This document shows, one piece after another, positions 18,710 through 28,441 of a stretch of DNA of 64,000 nt (position 1 is the first letter of the stretch; each line of letters starts with the position of its first letter). The notes beneath the pieces were generated by a model, which was not told the DNA's origin, searched no databases, and saw only the letters and a program-made list of their open reading frames with translations. Origin of the DNA: Pseudacidovorax sp. RU35E (GTDB lineage Bacteria; Pseudomonadota; Gammaproteobacteria; Burkholderiales; Burkholderiaceae_C); NCBI RefSeq assembly GCF_900156165.1, contig NZ_FTMY01000018.1, forward strand, positions 51,917 to 115,916. The letters are read 5' to 3'. The translations under genes were made by a program, and so were the position numbers.

Positions 18710-18734
18710 CAAGATAAATCAATGATATATCTTG
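18710..18734. promoter_or_regulatory. Palindromic operator in front of the PadR gene
   Basis: Two 12-base arms, CAAGATAAATCA and TGATATATCTTG, are inverted repeats around a single central A, with one mismatch. The element is strikingly AT-rich in a GC-rich region, lies 16 bases before the padR start and overlaps its likely -10 region. The arms end in TATCTTG/CAAGATA, the kind of half-site known for PadR/YqjI repressors. It also stands 145 bases upstream of divergent nrdJ, which could be co-regulated. Confidence 0.75.
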
Positions 18735-18879
18735 AAAGATCATGAACGAGTCGGCGTACTACAGCCCACGGCACCGAAGGGGTCTTCCGACAGACCGCGA
18801 GACTGGATTTCCATACAGTTCACCTGATCGCTGCCACGCCCTCCCAGCAGTGCAGTGACCCACCCGCCAGGAGTTGCCC

Positions 18880-21750
18880 ATGCCCATCCTGAACAGCACC
18901 GCCCTGCCCGCCCAGACCATCAGCCACGACGTACTGCGAGAGAAATACGCCAAGGGCGACGAACGGGAAGTCGGCGACGTCCGGCGGCGGGTGGCCCAGG
19001 CGCTGGCTGCCGTCGAGGCACCGGAGCGCCGCGCCCATTTCGAAAACGTCTTCTTCGATGCGCTGGAGGCCGGCTTCATCCCCGCTGGCCGCATCCTTTC
19101 GGCCGCGGGCACCCCGCTGGAAGCCACGCTCATCAACTGCTTCGTCCAGCCGGTGGGCGATTCCATCGCTGAGGACGACGACGGCCATCCCGGCATCTAC
19201 ACGGCCCTGACCGAAGCGGCCGAGACCATGCGGCGCGGCGGCGGCGTGGGCTACGACTTCTCGCGCATCCGGCCCAAGGGCGCCCGGGTGCGCAGCACCC
19301 AATCGAGCGCCTCGGGCCCGGTGAGCTACATGCGCGTGTTCGACCGCTCCTGCGAGACGGTGGAATCGGCCGGCGCGCGCCGGGGCGCCCAGATGGCCGT
19401 GCTGCGCTGCGACCATCCGGACGTGGAGGACTTCATCCACGCCAAGGACGCGGGCGACCTGCGCAACTTCAACATCTCGGTCGGCATCACCGACGCCTTC
19501 ATGCAGGCCGTGCAGGCCGATGCCGACATCGAGCTGGTGCACCGCGCCGAGCCCGGCGACGCGCGGAAGGCCGAAGGCGCCCGTCCGCGCGGCGACGGCC
19601 TGTGGATGTACCGCCGCGTGCCGGCCCGGGCGCTGTGGGACCAGATCATGCGGGCCACCTACGACCATGCCGAACCTGGGGTGCTCTTCCTGGACCGCAT
19701 CAATGCCGACAACAACCTCGGCTACTGCGAGACCATCGCCGCCACCAACCCCTGCGCCGAACAGCCGCTGCCGCCCTACGGCTGCTGCTGCCTGGGCTCC
19801 ATCGACCTCACGCGCTTCGTGCGCCAGCCCTTCGAGCCCGAGGCGCGCTTCGACGAGGCCGCCTTCGACGCGCTGATCCCCACCTGTGTGCGCATGCTGG
19901 ACAACGTGCTCGACGTGTCGCTCTGGCCCCTGCCCCGCCAGCGCGAGGAAGCGATGGCCAAGCGCCGCATCGGCCTGGGCTTCACCGGTCTGGGCGATGC
20001 GCTGGCCATGCTCGGCCTGCGCTACGACGAGGAGCCGGCGCGGCAGATGGCGGCGCGCATCGCCGAGCGGCTGCGTGACGGCGCCTATGGCGCCTCCGCC
20101 GAACTGGCGCGCGAGCGCGGCGCCTTCTCCCTGTTCAATGCCGACCTCTACCTGCAGCGGGGGCGCTTCGCCTCACGCCTGCCGCCCGCGCTGCGCGAGC
20201 GCATCCGCCGCCACGGCCTGCGCAACTCGCACCTGCTGTCGATCGCGCCGACCGGCACCATCAGCCTGGCCTTTGCCGACAACGCCAGCAACGGCATCGA
20301 GCCGCCCTTCAGCTGGACATACCAGCGCAAGAAGCGCATGGCGGATGGCACCTTCCAGGAGTTCGCCGTAGAGGACCATGCCTGGCGCCTGTTCCGCCAC
20401 CTGCGCGGACAGGACGCGCCGCTGCCACCCGCCTTCGTCACGGCGCTGGAGATGAGCGCGCAATCGCACGCGGCCATGGTGGCCGCCGTCGCGCCCTTCA
20501 TCGACACCTCGATCAGCAAGACGGTCAATGTGCCGGCCGACTACCCCTACGCGGCCTTCCAGGATCTTTACCTGCAGGCGTGGCAGTCTGGCCTGAAGGG
20601 CCTGGCCACCTACCGGCCCAATGCCGTGCTGGGCGCCGTGCTCAGCGTTCCGCAGCAGGCCGCCGCCCTGCCCGCGCCGGGCATCGCCGACCGGCGTCTG
20701 GCCCTGGAGCGCCTGCCACGCGAGCCCGTTCTGGCTTCGCTGCGCTGGCCCGGTCGGCCCGACTTTCCCGCCGGCAATGCGGCCTGGTGCACCATGGTCC
20801 GGCATCCGCACGGGCAGTTCGCGCTTTTCGTCGGTGAGGCACCGGCCGGCGGCGAGTGCGCCCGGCCGCTGCCCTTCGAGGTGTGGATCAATGGCGCCGA
20901 GCAGCCGCGCGGCCTGGGCGCCCTGGCCAAGACGCTGTCGATGGACCTGCGGGCGCGCGACGCCGAATGGGTGCGCCTCAAGCTCGACGCGCTGGCCACG
21001 GTGCAGGAGGAACGTCCCTTCGACATGCCCTTCCCACCCCATGGCGAGGTGCGCACCTTCCCGGGCGTGGTTGCCGCCACCGCCGCCGTGCTGCGCTGGC
21101 GCTGCGAGCAGTTGGGTCTGTGGAACCCGCCCGCGCCCGGCACGCCGGTGCTCGACGCCCTGTTCAGCCTGGACGAGCCGCACACCGGCCCCTCCGGCAC
21201 GCTGGCATGGGCGGTGGACATCGAGAACCCGGCCACGGGCGAGGCCTTCACCCTCACACTCAAGGAGGTGCTGCTGCCCAGCCCGGGTGGCGCCACCCAC
21301 ACCCGGCCTTGCGCCCTGGGCTTCTCCGGCAACTACCCGCGCGCGCTCGACGGCCTGGCGCGCGTGCTGTCGCTGGACATGCGGGTGATCGACCCCGCCT
21401 GGATCGGCATGAAGCTGCGCAAGCTGCTGAGCTATGCCGAGCCGCTGGGCCACTTCATGGCCTTCGTGCCCAGCCTGGACCCGAAGGTGCGGCGGCAGCA
21501 GACCTGGCCCTCGACCGTCGCCTACCTGGCGCGGCTGGTGATCCATCGCTACGCCATGCTCGGTGTGCTGGACGAGGAAGGTTTTCCGCTCCAGGAGATG
21601 GGGATCCTGGCCGCGCCCGCAGCCGTGGCGCCCGGCGCGCAGCAAGCCATGGCCGGCGCCGCCTGCCCCGAATGCGGCAACGCCACCCTGATCCGCAAGG
21701 ACGGCTGCAGCTTCTGCACCGCCTGCGGCTTCACCGGACTGTGCGGCTGA
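18880..21750 (+). CDS. nrdJ: Adenosylcobalamin-dependent ribonucleotide reductase (class II)
   Basis: Oxygen-independent reduction of ribonucleotides to deoxyribonucleotides using coenzyme B12. The 956-residue protein has the redox cysteine in [12 protein letters not shown] (C87), the active-site motif NPCAEQPL (N290, C292, E294) and the partner cysteine at C303 (YGCCCLGSI). [16 protein letters not shown] follows. The C-terminal third holds two copies of a related segment ([15 protein letters not shown] near 690 and [15 protein letters not shown] near 830), then a Cys-rich tail CPECGN...[14 protein letters not shown]. The ATG at 18880 has an AGGAG site 6 bases upstream; a TTG at 18874 is less likely. 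A Crp/Fnr-type gene follows. Confidence 0.94.
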   Translation: MPILNSTALPAQTISHDVLREKYAKGDEREVGDVRRRVAQALAAVEAPERRAHFENVFFDALEAGFIPAGRILSAAGTPLEATLINCFVQPVGDSIAEDDDGHPGIYTALTEAAETMRRGGGVGYDFSRIRPKGARVRSTQSSASGPVSYMRVFDRSCETVESAGARRGAQMAVLRCDHPDVEDFIHAKDAGDLRNFNISVGITDAFMQAVQADADIELVHRAEPGDARKAEGARPRGDGLWMYRRVPARALWDQIMRATYDHAEPGVLFLDRINADNNLGYCETIAATNPCAEQPLPPYGCCCLGSIDLTRFVRQPFEPEARFDEAAFDALIPTCVRMLDNVLDVSLWPLPRQREEAMAKRRIGLGFTGLGDALAMLGLRYDEEPARQMAARIAERLRDGAYGASAELARERGAFSLFNADLYLQRGRFASRLPPALRERIRRHGLRNSHLLSIAPTGTISLAFADNASNGIEPPFSWTYQRKKRMADGTFQEFAVEDHAWRLFRHLRGQDAPLPPAFVTALEMSAQSHAAMVAAVAPFIDTSISKTVNVPADYPYAAFQDLYLQAWQSGLKGLATYRPNAVLGAVLSVPQQAAALPAPGIADRRLALERLPREPVLASLRWPGRPDFPAGNAAWCTMVRHPHGQFALFVGEAPAGGECARPLPFEVWINGAEQPRGLGALAKTLSMDLRARDAEWVRLKLDALATVQEERPFDMPFPPHGEVRTFPGVVAATAAVLRWRCEQLGLWNPPAPGTPVLDALFSLDEPHTGPSGTLAWAVDIENPATGEAFTLTLKEVLLPSPGGATHTRPCALGFSGNYPRALDGLARVLSLDMRVIDPAWIGMKLRKLLSYAEPLGHFMAFVPSLDPKVRRQQTWPSTVAYLARLVIHRYAMLGVLDEEGFPLQEMGILAAPAAVAPGAQQAMAGAACPECGNATLIRKDGCSFCTACGFTGLCG

Positions 21751-21855
21751 GGGCAGGCGGCGGCCGATCCGCCAACCCTTGCGCTGGCTCAAGGCAGCGC
21801 GGTCGCATCGTGGGCAGAGTCGGGCATCGACCACCTGACCCCACCCCGACCTTTC

Positions 21856-22632
21856 ATGCTGCCGGCCCTGTCTTCCCTGACCTCCGACGCACCGCGCCCC
21901 GAAGCGCGGCGCTGGAAAGCCGCCACTGGGCGGCGGCCGGTCGTCCTGTCCGGCGTGCCCTTGTTGCGCGGCGCCTTCGCCCCCTGCGAGCCGGCGCCGG
22001 CCACGCTGGAGCGGCTGGCCAGCGCCTTGCGCCTGCATGTGCTGCCCAAGGGCGCCATCGCCGCCATGCCGGACAAGCATCCGCCCTCGTGGTGGCTCGT
22101 CGCCGAGGGGCGCATCGTGGTCGGCCGCATCGGTGCGGATGGCGGTCTGGTCGAGAACCGCGTCCTGGGCCCGGGCCAGTGGCTGGATCTGGCCTCCGCC
22201 TGGCTGGAATCGGACTGGATCGAGTCGGCCGTGTGCCCGGCCCGCGTCACGCTCGCAGCGCTGCCGCTGGAGCACCTGCTCGAAGCCGCCCGACAGGACC
22301 CCGCCCTGCAGCGCGCCGTGGGCCTGGTGATGGCCGAGCGCATCCGCCAGTTGACCGATGGCCGGCACGAACTGGCCACCAAGGACGTGCTGGGCCGCTT
22401 GGCTGCCTGGCTCCTGCGCGAGCCCTTCGAGCCGGCCGGCAAGGACCGCTCGGTCCGGCTGCCGGTGCAGAAGCGCTCCATCGCGCGCCAACTCGTGATG
22501 GCGCAGGCCACGCTGTCCCGCTGCTTCCGGCGGCTGGTGGAACTGGGCTGCATCGAGATGCATGGCTACGTCGTGCTGATCCGCGACGTACAAGCGTTGC
22601 AAGCCCTTGCCGGGGGGACGCCCGCACGCTGA
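21856..22632 (+). CDS. Crp/Fnr-family transcriptional regulator
   Basis: 258-residue regulator with a cyclic-nucleotide-binding-like N-terminal domain (about residues 45-150: LRLHVLPKGAIAAM, LVAEGRIVVGRIG) and a C-terminal helix-turn-helix from about 175 (DVLGRLAAWLLRE, then KRSIARQLVMAQATLSRCFRRLVELG as recognition helix). It lacks the N-terminal four-cysteine cluster of FNR, so direct iron-sulfur oxygen sensing is not supported. It lies 105 bases after nrdJ on the same strand; co-regulation with the oxygen-independent reductase is plausible but inferred. The ATG at 21856 gives a longish N-terminus and may be early. Confidence 0.8.
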   Translation: MLPALSSLTSDAPRPEARRWKAATGRRPVVLSGVPLLRGAFAPCEPAPATLERLASALRLHVLPKGAIAAMPDKHPPSWWLVAEGRIVVGRIGADGGLVENRVLGPGQWLDLASAWLESDWIESAVCPARVTLAALPLEHLLEAARQDPALQRAVGLVMAERIRQLTDGRHELATKDVLGRLAAWLLREPFEPAGKDRSVRLPVQKRSIARQLVMAQATLSRCFRRLVELGCIEMHGYVVLIRDVQALQALAGGTPAR

Positions 22633-22657
22633 GACGATTTCGCCCGAACGGCTGGCT

Positions 22658-22681
22658 CAGTGTCTGGGCAGTCCGACACTG
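22658..22681. terminator. Hairpin between convergent crp/fnr-like gene and hrcA
   Basis: Arms CAGTGTC and GACACTG are perfect 7-bp inverted repeats, extended by GG/CC past one bulged T, with a 5-base loop. It lies in the 62-base space between two converging stops. There is no clear T-run, so it is a probable but weak bidirectional terminator. Confidence 0.5.
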
Positions 22682-22694
22682 CGGCGCCGGACGA

Positions 22695-23708
22695 CTACTT
22701 GTTGTTGTGGCTCAGCGCGTTGCTGACCAGCCGCGACGTGATGTCCACGATCTGGATCATGCGGTCGTAGGGCATGCGGGTCGGTCCGATCACGCCCAGG
22801 GTGCCGACCACCTCGCCATTGACCTCGTAGTTGGCGCTGACCACCGACAGCTCTTCGTACGGCACCACCTGGCTTTCGCCGCCAATGAAGATGCGCACGC
22901 CGTCGGACTTGCTGGACATGTCCAGCAGCCGCATCAGCTCGGCCTTCTGCTCGAACAACTCGAAGGCGCGTCGCAGCTGGCCCATGTCGCTGGAGAAGTC
23001 GCTCACGGCCAGCAGGTTGCGCTCGCCGGCAATGATGACTTCTTCCTGCGCCTGCGAAAACGCCTGCGAACTTGCCTGCACCGCCGCCTGCATCAGCGAG
23101 GCGATCTCTGCGCGCAGGCCGTCCATCTCGCCCTTCAGGCGGTCGCGCACCTGCTCGATGGACAGCCCGCCGTAATGGGCGGTGAGGTAGTTCGACGTTT
23201 CGATCAGCTCCGACTGGGTGTAGTCCCGGTCGGTGAAGATGACCTGGTTCTGCACGTCGCCCTCGGGCGAGACGATGATGACCAGGAGCCGCCGCTCAGA
23301 CAGCCGCAGGAATTCGATGTGCCGGAAGGCCGTGGTGCGCCGAGGGGCCATCACCACGCCGACGAACTGCGACATGTTCGACAGCAGCTGCGCTGCGCTG
23401 GCGATCACCTTCTGCGGCTGGTCGGGCGGCAGGCTGGGCGGCGTGGCCTGCAATTGCGCCCGCTGCGCCGTCAGCATGGTGTCGACGAAGAGGCGATAGC
23501 CGCGGGCCGTCGGAATGCGGCCGGCCGAAGTGTGGGGACTGACGATCAGCCCCAGGTCCTCGAGGTCGGCCATCACGTTGCGGATGGTGGCAGGGGAAAG
23601 CTCGAGACCGGCGGCGCGCGAGAGCGTGCGCGAGCCGACGGGTTGTCCGTCGGCGATGTAGCGTTCCACCAGGGTCTTGAGCAGCAGCTTGGCGCGGTCG
23701 TCCAGCAT
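22695..23708 (-). CDS. hrcA: Heat-inducible transcription repressor HrcA
   Basis: Represses groESL/dnaK-type heat-shock operons by binding CIRCE elements. The 337-residue protein has an N-terminal winged helix ([31 protein letters not shown], then [27 protein letters not shown]), and the inserted and C-terminal GAF-like domains with [17 protein letters not shown] and [18 protein letters not shown]. No CIRCE box (TTAGCACTC) was found in the window, so its targets lie elsewhere. The ATG at 23708 fits the family start. It is divergent from nadK across 94 bases. Confidence 0.96.
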   Translation of the reverse strand: MLDDRAKLLLKTLVERYIADGQPVGSRTLSRAAGLELSPATIRNVMADLEDLGLIVSPHTSAGRIPTARGYRLFVDTMLTAQRAQLQATPPSLPPDQPQKVIASAAQLLSNMSQFVGVVMAPRRTTAFRHIEFLRLSERRLLVIIVSPEGDVQNQVIFTDRDYTQSELIETSNYLTAHYGGLSIEQVRDRLKGEMDGLRAEIASLMQAAVQASSQAFSQAQEEVIIAGERNLLAVSDFSSDMGQLRRAFELFEQKAELMRLLDMSSKSDGVRIFIGGESQVVPYEELSVVSANYEVNGEVVGTLGVIGPTRMPYDRMIQIVDITSRLVSNALSHNNK

Positions 23709-23802
23709 CGGCAAATGATACCCCGCGCCCCGCAATCCACAGGCGGCGAACGAGGGCTCGCCACGCGGTGGGATGCCTCCGGTGTCGTGATGTAATTTGC
23801 GC

Positions 23803-24702
23803 ATGCACGCACCCTTCCGCCATGTGGCGCTCATCGGCAAGTACCAGGCGACGGCGGCGCGCGAGCGCGATGCCGTCATCGAAGGCATTGCAGCGTTCCT
23901 GGAGTCGCGCGGCTGCATCGTGGTGCTCGAGCGCAGCAGCGCCGAATGCGGCGAGGACGGCGTGCCACGCGCCGGCCGCTGGGCCCTGCTCACGGTGCAG
24001 GAGATCGGCGAGCAGTGCGACCTGGGCCTGGTCGTCGGCGGCGACGGCACCATGCTCGGCATCGGCCGCCAGCTCGCCCGCTACGGCGTGCCGCTGATCG
24101 GCATCAACCGCGGCCGCCTGGGCTTCGTCACCGACATCCCGCTGGAACATTACGAGGCCACACTGACCCCGATGCTGGCCGGCGAGTACGAGGAAGACCA
24201 CCGCAGCCTGATCCAGGCGCGGGTCATGCGCGCCGGCGAGGTCGTGTTTACCGCCCAGGCGATGAACGACGTCGTGGTCAACCGCGGTGCCACCTCCGGC
24301 ATGGTCGAGCTGCGCGTTTCGGTCGGCGGGCACCTGGTGGCCAACCAGCGCGCCGACGGCCTGATCATCGCCACGCCCACCGGCTCCACCGCCTATGCGC
24401 TGTCGGCGGGCGGGCCCATGCTGCATCCGTCCATCCCCGGCTGGGTGATGGTGCCGATCGCGCCGCACACGCTGTCGAACCGGCCGATCCTGCTGCCTGA
24501 CGCCGAGGAGATCTCGGTCGAGGTAGTGGGCGGGCGCGACGCCAGCGCCAATTTCGATATGCAGTCCCTTGCCTCGCTCGCCCATGGCGACCAGGTGCTG
24601 GTGCGGCGCTCCGAGCACCGCGTGCGCTTCCTGCATCCGCGCGGCTGGAGCTATTTCGACACCCTGCGCAAGAAACTTCACTGGAACGAAGGAGGCTCCT
24701 GA
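23803..24702 (+). CDS. nadK: NAD kinase
   Basis: ATP-dependent phosphorylation of NAD to NADP. The 299-residue protein carries [10 protein letters not shown] (GGDG motif), GINRGRLGF, the [10 protein letters not shown] motif and [15 protein letters not shown]. The ATG at 23803 ([14 protein letters not shown]) was preferred to an upstream TTG. The downstream recN begins at the very next base after the stop, so nadK-recN are co-transcribed. In E. coli too, nadK and recN are neighbours. Confidence 0.96.
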   Translation: MHAPFRHVALIGKYQATAARERDAVIEGIAAFLESRGCIVVLERSSAECGEDGVPRAGRWALLTVQEIGEQCDLGLVVGGDGTMLGIGRQLARYGVPLIGINRGRLGFVTDIPLEHYEATLTPMLAGEYEEDHRSLIQARVMRAGEVVFTAQAMNDVVVNRGATSGMVELRVSVGGHLVANQRADGLIIATPTGSTAYALSAGGPMLHPSIPGWVMVPIAPHTLSNRPILLPDAEEISVEVVGGRDASANFDMQSLASLAHGDQVLVRRSEHRVRFLHPRGWSYFDTLRKKLHWNEGGS

Positions 24703-26385
24703 GTGGCCCTGCGACGCATCGTCCTGCGCGATTTCGTGATCGTCCGCGCACTGGAACTGGACCTGACCGAGGGCTTCACCGTGCTCACCGGCGAGACCGG
24801 CGCGGGCAAGTCGATCCTGATCGACGCGCTGCAGCTGGCGCTGGGCAACCGGGCCGACGCCGGCGCCGTGCGCGAAGGCGCGGAGCGGCTGGACGTGAGC
24901 GCCGAATTCGACGCCGACCCGGCGCTCGGCGCCTGGCTGGAAGAAGGCGGCTTCGAGGCCGGCGACACCCTGCTGCTGCGCCGCACCGTCGACACCCAGG
25001 GCCGCAGCCGCGGCTGGATCAACGGCAGCCCGGCCACAGCCACCCAACTGCGCGAGCTGGGCGCTCACCTGCTGGACATCCACGGCCAGCACGCCTGGCA
25101 GAGCCTGACACGGCCCGATGCCGTGCGCGGCCTGCTGGACGCCTACGCCGGGGTCCGGACCACCCCCCTCGACGTCGCGTGGCAGAACTGGCGCCAGGCG
25201 GGCAGCGCGCTGGAAGCCGCCCGCAATGCGCAGGAAAGCCTGCTGCGCGAGCGCGAGCGCCTCCAGTGGCAGATCGGCGAGGTCGACAAGCTGGCGCCGG
25301 GCGCGGACGAGTGGGAAGAACTCTCCGGCCAGCACACCCGGTTGGCCAACGCCCAGTCGCTGATCGACGCCGCGCAGGCCGCCGCCGGCCTGCTGGAAGA
25401 GGACGAACAGGGCGCCCTGGCCTTGCTCTCGCGCGCCGCCGACCGGCTGCAGGACCTGGCCCACATCGAACCCGAATTCAAGGCGCTAGGCGACGAACTG
25501 TCGGGCAGCCTGGCCCAGGCCTCCGATGCGCTGCATGCGCTGCACGGCTACCTGCGCCGCACCGAGACCGACGCCGACCAGTTGCAGGCGTTGGACGAAC
25601 GCCTGGGCCTGTGGATGTCGCTGGCACGCCGCTACCGCCGCCCGCCCGAGGAGCTGCCCGCCCTGCTCGCCAGCTGGCGGCAGGAACTGCAGACGCTGGA
25701 AGCGCAGGCCGACCTGGCCGCGCTGGAGCAGGCCGAGCAACAGGCGCGCCTGGCCTTCGACAAGGAGGCCCGCGCCATCGGCCAGGCGCGCAAGAAGGCG
25801 GCCCCCAAGCTCGCCGCGGCCATCACCGAAGCGATGCAGGGCCTTGGCATGCAGGGCGGCCGCTTCGTCGTCGAGCTGCAGCCGTTGCCGCAACCGGCGC
25901 GCCATGGGCTGGAAGACATCGCCTTCCTCGTGGCCGGCCATGGCGGCGGCACGCCGCGGCCCGTGGGCAAGGTGGCCTCGGGCGGGGAGCTGTCGCGCAT
26001 CGCGCTGGCCATTGCCGTGACCACCAGCCAATTGGGCACGGCGCAGGCGCTGATCTTCGACGAGGTGGACACCGGCATCGGCGGTGCGGTGGCAGACACC
26101 GTGGGTCGCCTGATGCGCCAGCTCGGCCACGACCGCCAGGTGCTGGCCGTGACCCACCTGCCGCAGGTGGCGGCCTGCGCCGACCACCATCTGCGCGTGG
26201 CCAAGCGCACGCTGAACGCGGCGACCACACCAGGTGGCAAGCCGCAGCCGATTACCGAAAGCACGGTCGCTCCGCTCGACGGCGAGGGCCGCATGCACGA
26301 GATCGCGCGCATGCTGGGCGGCGAGCGCGTCTCGGCCGCCTCCCTGGCTCACGCCCGCGAAATGCTGAGCCCGCAGGAAAGCTGA
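24703..26385 (+). CDS. recN: DNA repair protein RecN
   Basis: SMC-like ATPase for recombinational repair of double-strand breaks. The 560-residue protein starts at a GTG (24703) with a GGAGG site inside the nadK end. Walker A is GETGAGKS near residue 32, [12 protein letters not shown] follows, then coiled-coil arms rich in Ala/Glu/Gln (about 160-370), the signature [13 protein letters not shown], and Walker [14 protein letters not shown]. It is joined to nadK with no gap and precedes rapZ by 5 bases. No LexA box was recognised. Confidence 0.96.
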   Translation: MALRRIVLRDFVIVRALELDLTEGFTVLTGETGAGKSILIDALQLALGNRADAGAVREGAERLDVSAEFDADPALGAWLEEGGFEAGDTLLLRRTVDTQGRSRGWINGSPATATQLRELGAHLLDIHGQHAWQSLTRPDAVRGLLDAYAGVRTTPLDVAWQNWRQAGSALEAARNAQESLLRERERLQWQIGEVDKLAPGADEWEELSGQHTRLANAQSLIDAAQAAAGLLEEDEQGALALLSRAADRLQDLAHIEPEFKALGDELSGSLAQASDALHALHGYLRRTETDADQLQALDERLGLWMSLARRYRRPPEELPALLASWRQELQTLEAQADLAALEQAEQQARLAFDKEARAIGQARKKAAPKLAAAITEAMQGLGMQGGRFVVELQPLPQPARHGLEDIAFLVAGHGGGTPRPVGKVASGGELSRIALAIAVTTSQLGTAQALIFDEVDTGIGGAVADTVGRLMRQLGHDRQVLAVTHLPQVAACADHHLRVAKRTLNAATTPGGKPQPITESTVAPLDGEGRMHEIARMLGGERVSAASLAHAREMLSPQES

Positions 26386-26390
26386 CGACG

Positions 26391-27272
26391 ATGAACCCCT
26401 CCATGGATCTGGTGCTGATCACCGGCATGTCCGGTTCCGGCAAGTCGGTGGCGCTCGCCGCACTCGAGGACGCCGGTTACTACTGCGTCGACAACCTGCC
26501 GCCCGAGCTGCTGGATGACTTCATCCGCCTGCAGAAGGAAAACCAGGCGCCGCTGGTGGCCGTGGCCATCGATGCGCGCAGCGGCACCTCGCTGTCGAAA
26601 GCCCCTATCCGCCTGGCGGCGCTGCGGCAGGAAGGGATGGCCGTGCGCTCGTTGTTCCTCGACGCAACCACCGAGGCCTTGGTGCGCCGTTATTCCGAGA
26701 CGCGGCGGCGGCACCCCCTGTCGCGACAGCACGGCGGCGTCGACGCGCCCGAACAGGAGCGCGCGCTGATCCAGGCGATCGAACTGGAGCGCGAACTGCT
26801 GGCGGAACTGCGCGAAGGTGCCGACCTGATCGACACCAGCCTGATCCGCCCGGCCCAGCTGCGCACCTACATCAAGGCGCTGATCGAGGCGCCGCAGCGC
26901 ACGCTGACCCTGGTGTTCCAGTCCTTCGCCTTCAAGCGCGGCGTGCCGCTGGATGCCGACTACGTCTTCGATGTCCGCATGCTGCCCAACCCGCATTACG
27001 TGGCGGCGCTGCGCCCGCTGACCGGCCGCGACCAGCCGGTGATCGACTGGCTGCGACAGCACGATGCCGTGGCACGCATGTTTGGCGATATCGAGCAGTT
27101 CCTGCAGCACTGGATGGACGCCCTGGCGGAGGACCACCGCAGCTATGTCACCGTAGCCATCGGCTGCACGGGCGGCCAGCACCGCTCCGTATTCCTGGTC
27201 GAGCAGCTCGCCCGCACATTCGGCGAACGCTGGGTGACGCTGCGGCGGCACCGCGAGCTGGACGCCGAATGA
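26391..27272 (+). CDS. rapZ: RNase adapter protein RapZ
   Basis: P-loop protein that in E. coli binds GlmZ sRNA and directs RNase E to it, sensing glucosamine-6-phosphate. The 293-residue protein has Walker [32 protein letters not shown], a Walker B-like LIDTSLI region and the C-terminal signature [20 protein letters not shown]. The ATG at 26391 is used; an ATG at 26403 is a possible alternative. It is separated from the recN stop by 5 bases. In this lineage rapZ is often beside hprK/PTS genes, which are not visible here. Confidence 0.94.
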   Translation: MNPSMDLVLITGMSGSGKSVALAALEDAGYYCVDNLPPELLDDFIRLQKENQAPLVAVAIDARSGTSLSKAPIRLAALRQEGMAVRSLFLDATTEALVRRYSETRRRHPLSRQHGGVDAPEQERALIQAIELERELLAELREGADLIDTSLIRPAQLRTYIKALIEAPQRTLTLVFQSFAFKRGVPLDADYVFDVRMLPNPHYVAALRPLTGRDQPVIDWLRQHDAVARMFGDIEQFLQHWMDALAEDHRSYVTVAIGCTGGQHRSVFLVEQLARTFGERWVTLRRHRELDAE

Positions 27273-27337
27273 CCGCTGGTCGCCCTGGCTCCAGCGCCCC
27301 GGGCGAGGCGTCCTGACCGGGGTCCCACCCAGCGGAA

Positions 27338-28441
27338 TCAGCCGATCCGGGTGGCGCGCTCTTCCAGCAACCGACGCACCGGCGCAGGCAGGCCCAGCGC
27401 CGGCCAGTCCTCGGCCGCCACCCACCGCCCTTCAAGACCAGCCATCTCGCTGCGCGCCGCGTCGACCTCGACCGGATGCAGGTGCAGGTCCTTGTGCGTG
27501 AGCACATGCAGAAAAGCCGGCAGATGCCGCAACGCCGGCCGCAACGCCGTCGGCAGGGCGTCCTCCAGCGCTTCGGCGCTATCGAAGACTGGCAACGCAT
27601 GCAGGCCGGCCCAGATGCCGGTGGCCGGCCGCTTCTGCAGCCACACCGCGTCCCCATTACCCGAGCGCGCCAGCAGCAGCCACAACGACTGCGAGCTGCG
27701 CTTGAGCTTGCGCGTCTTGACCGGAAGTCGCGCCGGATCGCCCTGCCGACGGCCTTCGCACAGCGCCTCGACGGGGCAGATCAGGCATTGCGGCTGGCGC
27801 GGCAGGCAGACGGTGGCGCCCAGGTCCATCAGTCCTTGCGTGTAGCGCGAGATGGCCTCGGTGTCGCCTTCGGGCGGCAGCAGTTCGTCGGCCGCCTTCC
27901 ACAGCAGTTTCTCGTTGGCGCCGCTGGCCAGGTCGGCGTCGAAGGCCAGCAGGCGCGAGAGCACCCGCTTGACGTTGCCGTCCATGATCGACACCCGCTC
28001 GCCGAAGCAGAAGGCGGCGATGGCGGCTGCGGTGGAGCGGCCGATACCCGGCAGCGTCTGCAGCAGTTCGGCGCTGTGCGGGAACTTGCCGCCGAAGCGC
28101 GCCACCACCTCCTGGGCGCAACGGTGCAGGTTGCGCGCGCGGCTGTAGTAGCCCAGGCCGCTCCACAGGCCCATGACCTCGTCCTCGGGCGCCCCGGCGA
28201 GCTCCGCCACCGTGGGGCAGCGCGCCAGGAAGCGCTCGTAGTAGCCCAGCACGGTCGACACCTGGGTCTGCTGCAGCATGATTTCGGACAGCCAGACGCG
28301 ATAGGGGTCACGGGTGTTCTGCCAGGGCAGGCTGCTGCGACCATGGACCTCCTGCCAGATGACCAGACGCGCCCAGAATGCATCGGCGCATTGCCGTGCC
28401 TGCCGCACGACCGGTGCGGCGTCCGTGACGATGTCCCTCAC
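27338..28441 (-). CDS. mutY: Adenine DNA glycosylase MutY
   Basis: Removes adenine mispaired with 8-oxoguanine. The 367-residue protein has the catalytic Glu region WLSEIMLQQTQV, the helix-hairpin-helix LLQTLPGIGRSTAAAI, the catalytic Asp in SIMDGNVKRVLSR, the iron-sulfur cysteines in C-x6-C-x2-C-x5-C spacing (CLPRQPQCLICPVEALC), and a C-terminal NUDIX-like domain that recognises 8-oxoG. The start is a GTG at 28441 overlapping the stop of the dynamin-like gene (GTGA), implying coupled translation. mutM lies just beyond, so both GO-system genes are in one neighbourhood. Confidence 0.95.
   Translation of the reverse strand: MRDIVTDAAPVVRQARQCADAFWARLVIWQEVHGRSSLPWQNTRDPYRVWLSEIMLQQTQVSTVLGYYERFLARCPTVAELAGAPEDEVMGLWSGLGYYSRARNLHRCAQEVVARFGGKFPHSAELLQTLPGIGRSTAAAIAAFCFGERVSIMDGNVKRVLSRLLAFDADLASGANEKLLWKAADELLPPEGDTEAISRYTQGLMDLGATVCLPRQPQCLICPVEALCEGRRQGDPARLPVKTRKLKRSSQSLWLLLARSGNGDAVWLQKRPATGIWAGLHALPVFDSAEALEDALPTALRPALRHLPAFLHVLTHKDLHLHPVEVDAARSEMAGLEGRWVAAEDWPALGLPAPVRRLLEERATRIG

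Noticed and set aside
18735..18879. Possible B12 riboswitch upstream of nrdJ
   Set aside because: The spacer is only about 145 bases and lacks a recognisable B12 box or the conserved stem architecture. Only the PadR operator is convincing.
21751..21855. FNR-like box TTGCG...TCAA between nrdJ and the Crp/Fnr-type gene
   Set aside because: The halves do not match TTGAT-N4-ATCAA well and the regulator lacks FNR's cysteines; not enough to call an operator.
22633..23802. CIRCE element near hrcA for autoregulation
   Set aside because: No TTAGCACTC-N9-GAGTGCTAA inverted repeat is seen in either flank.
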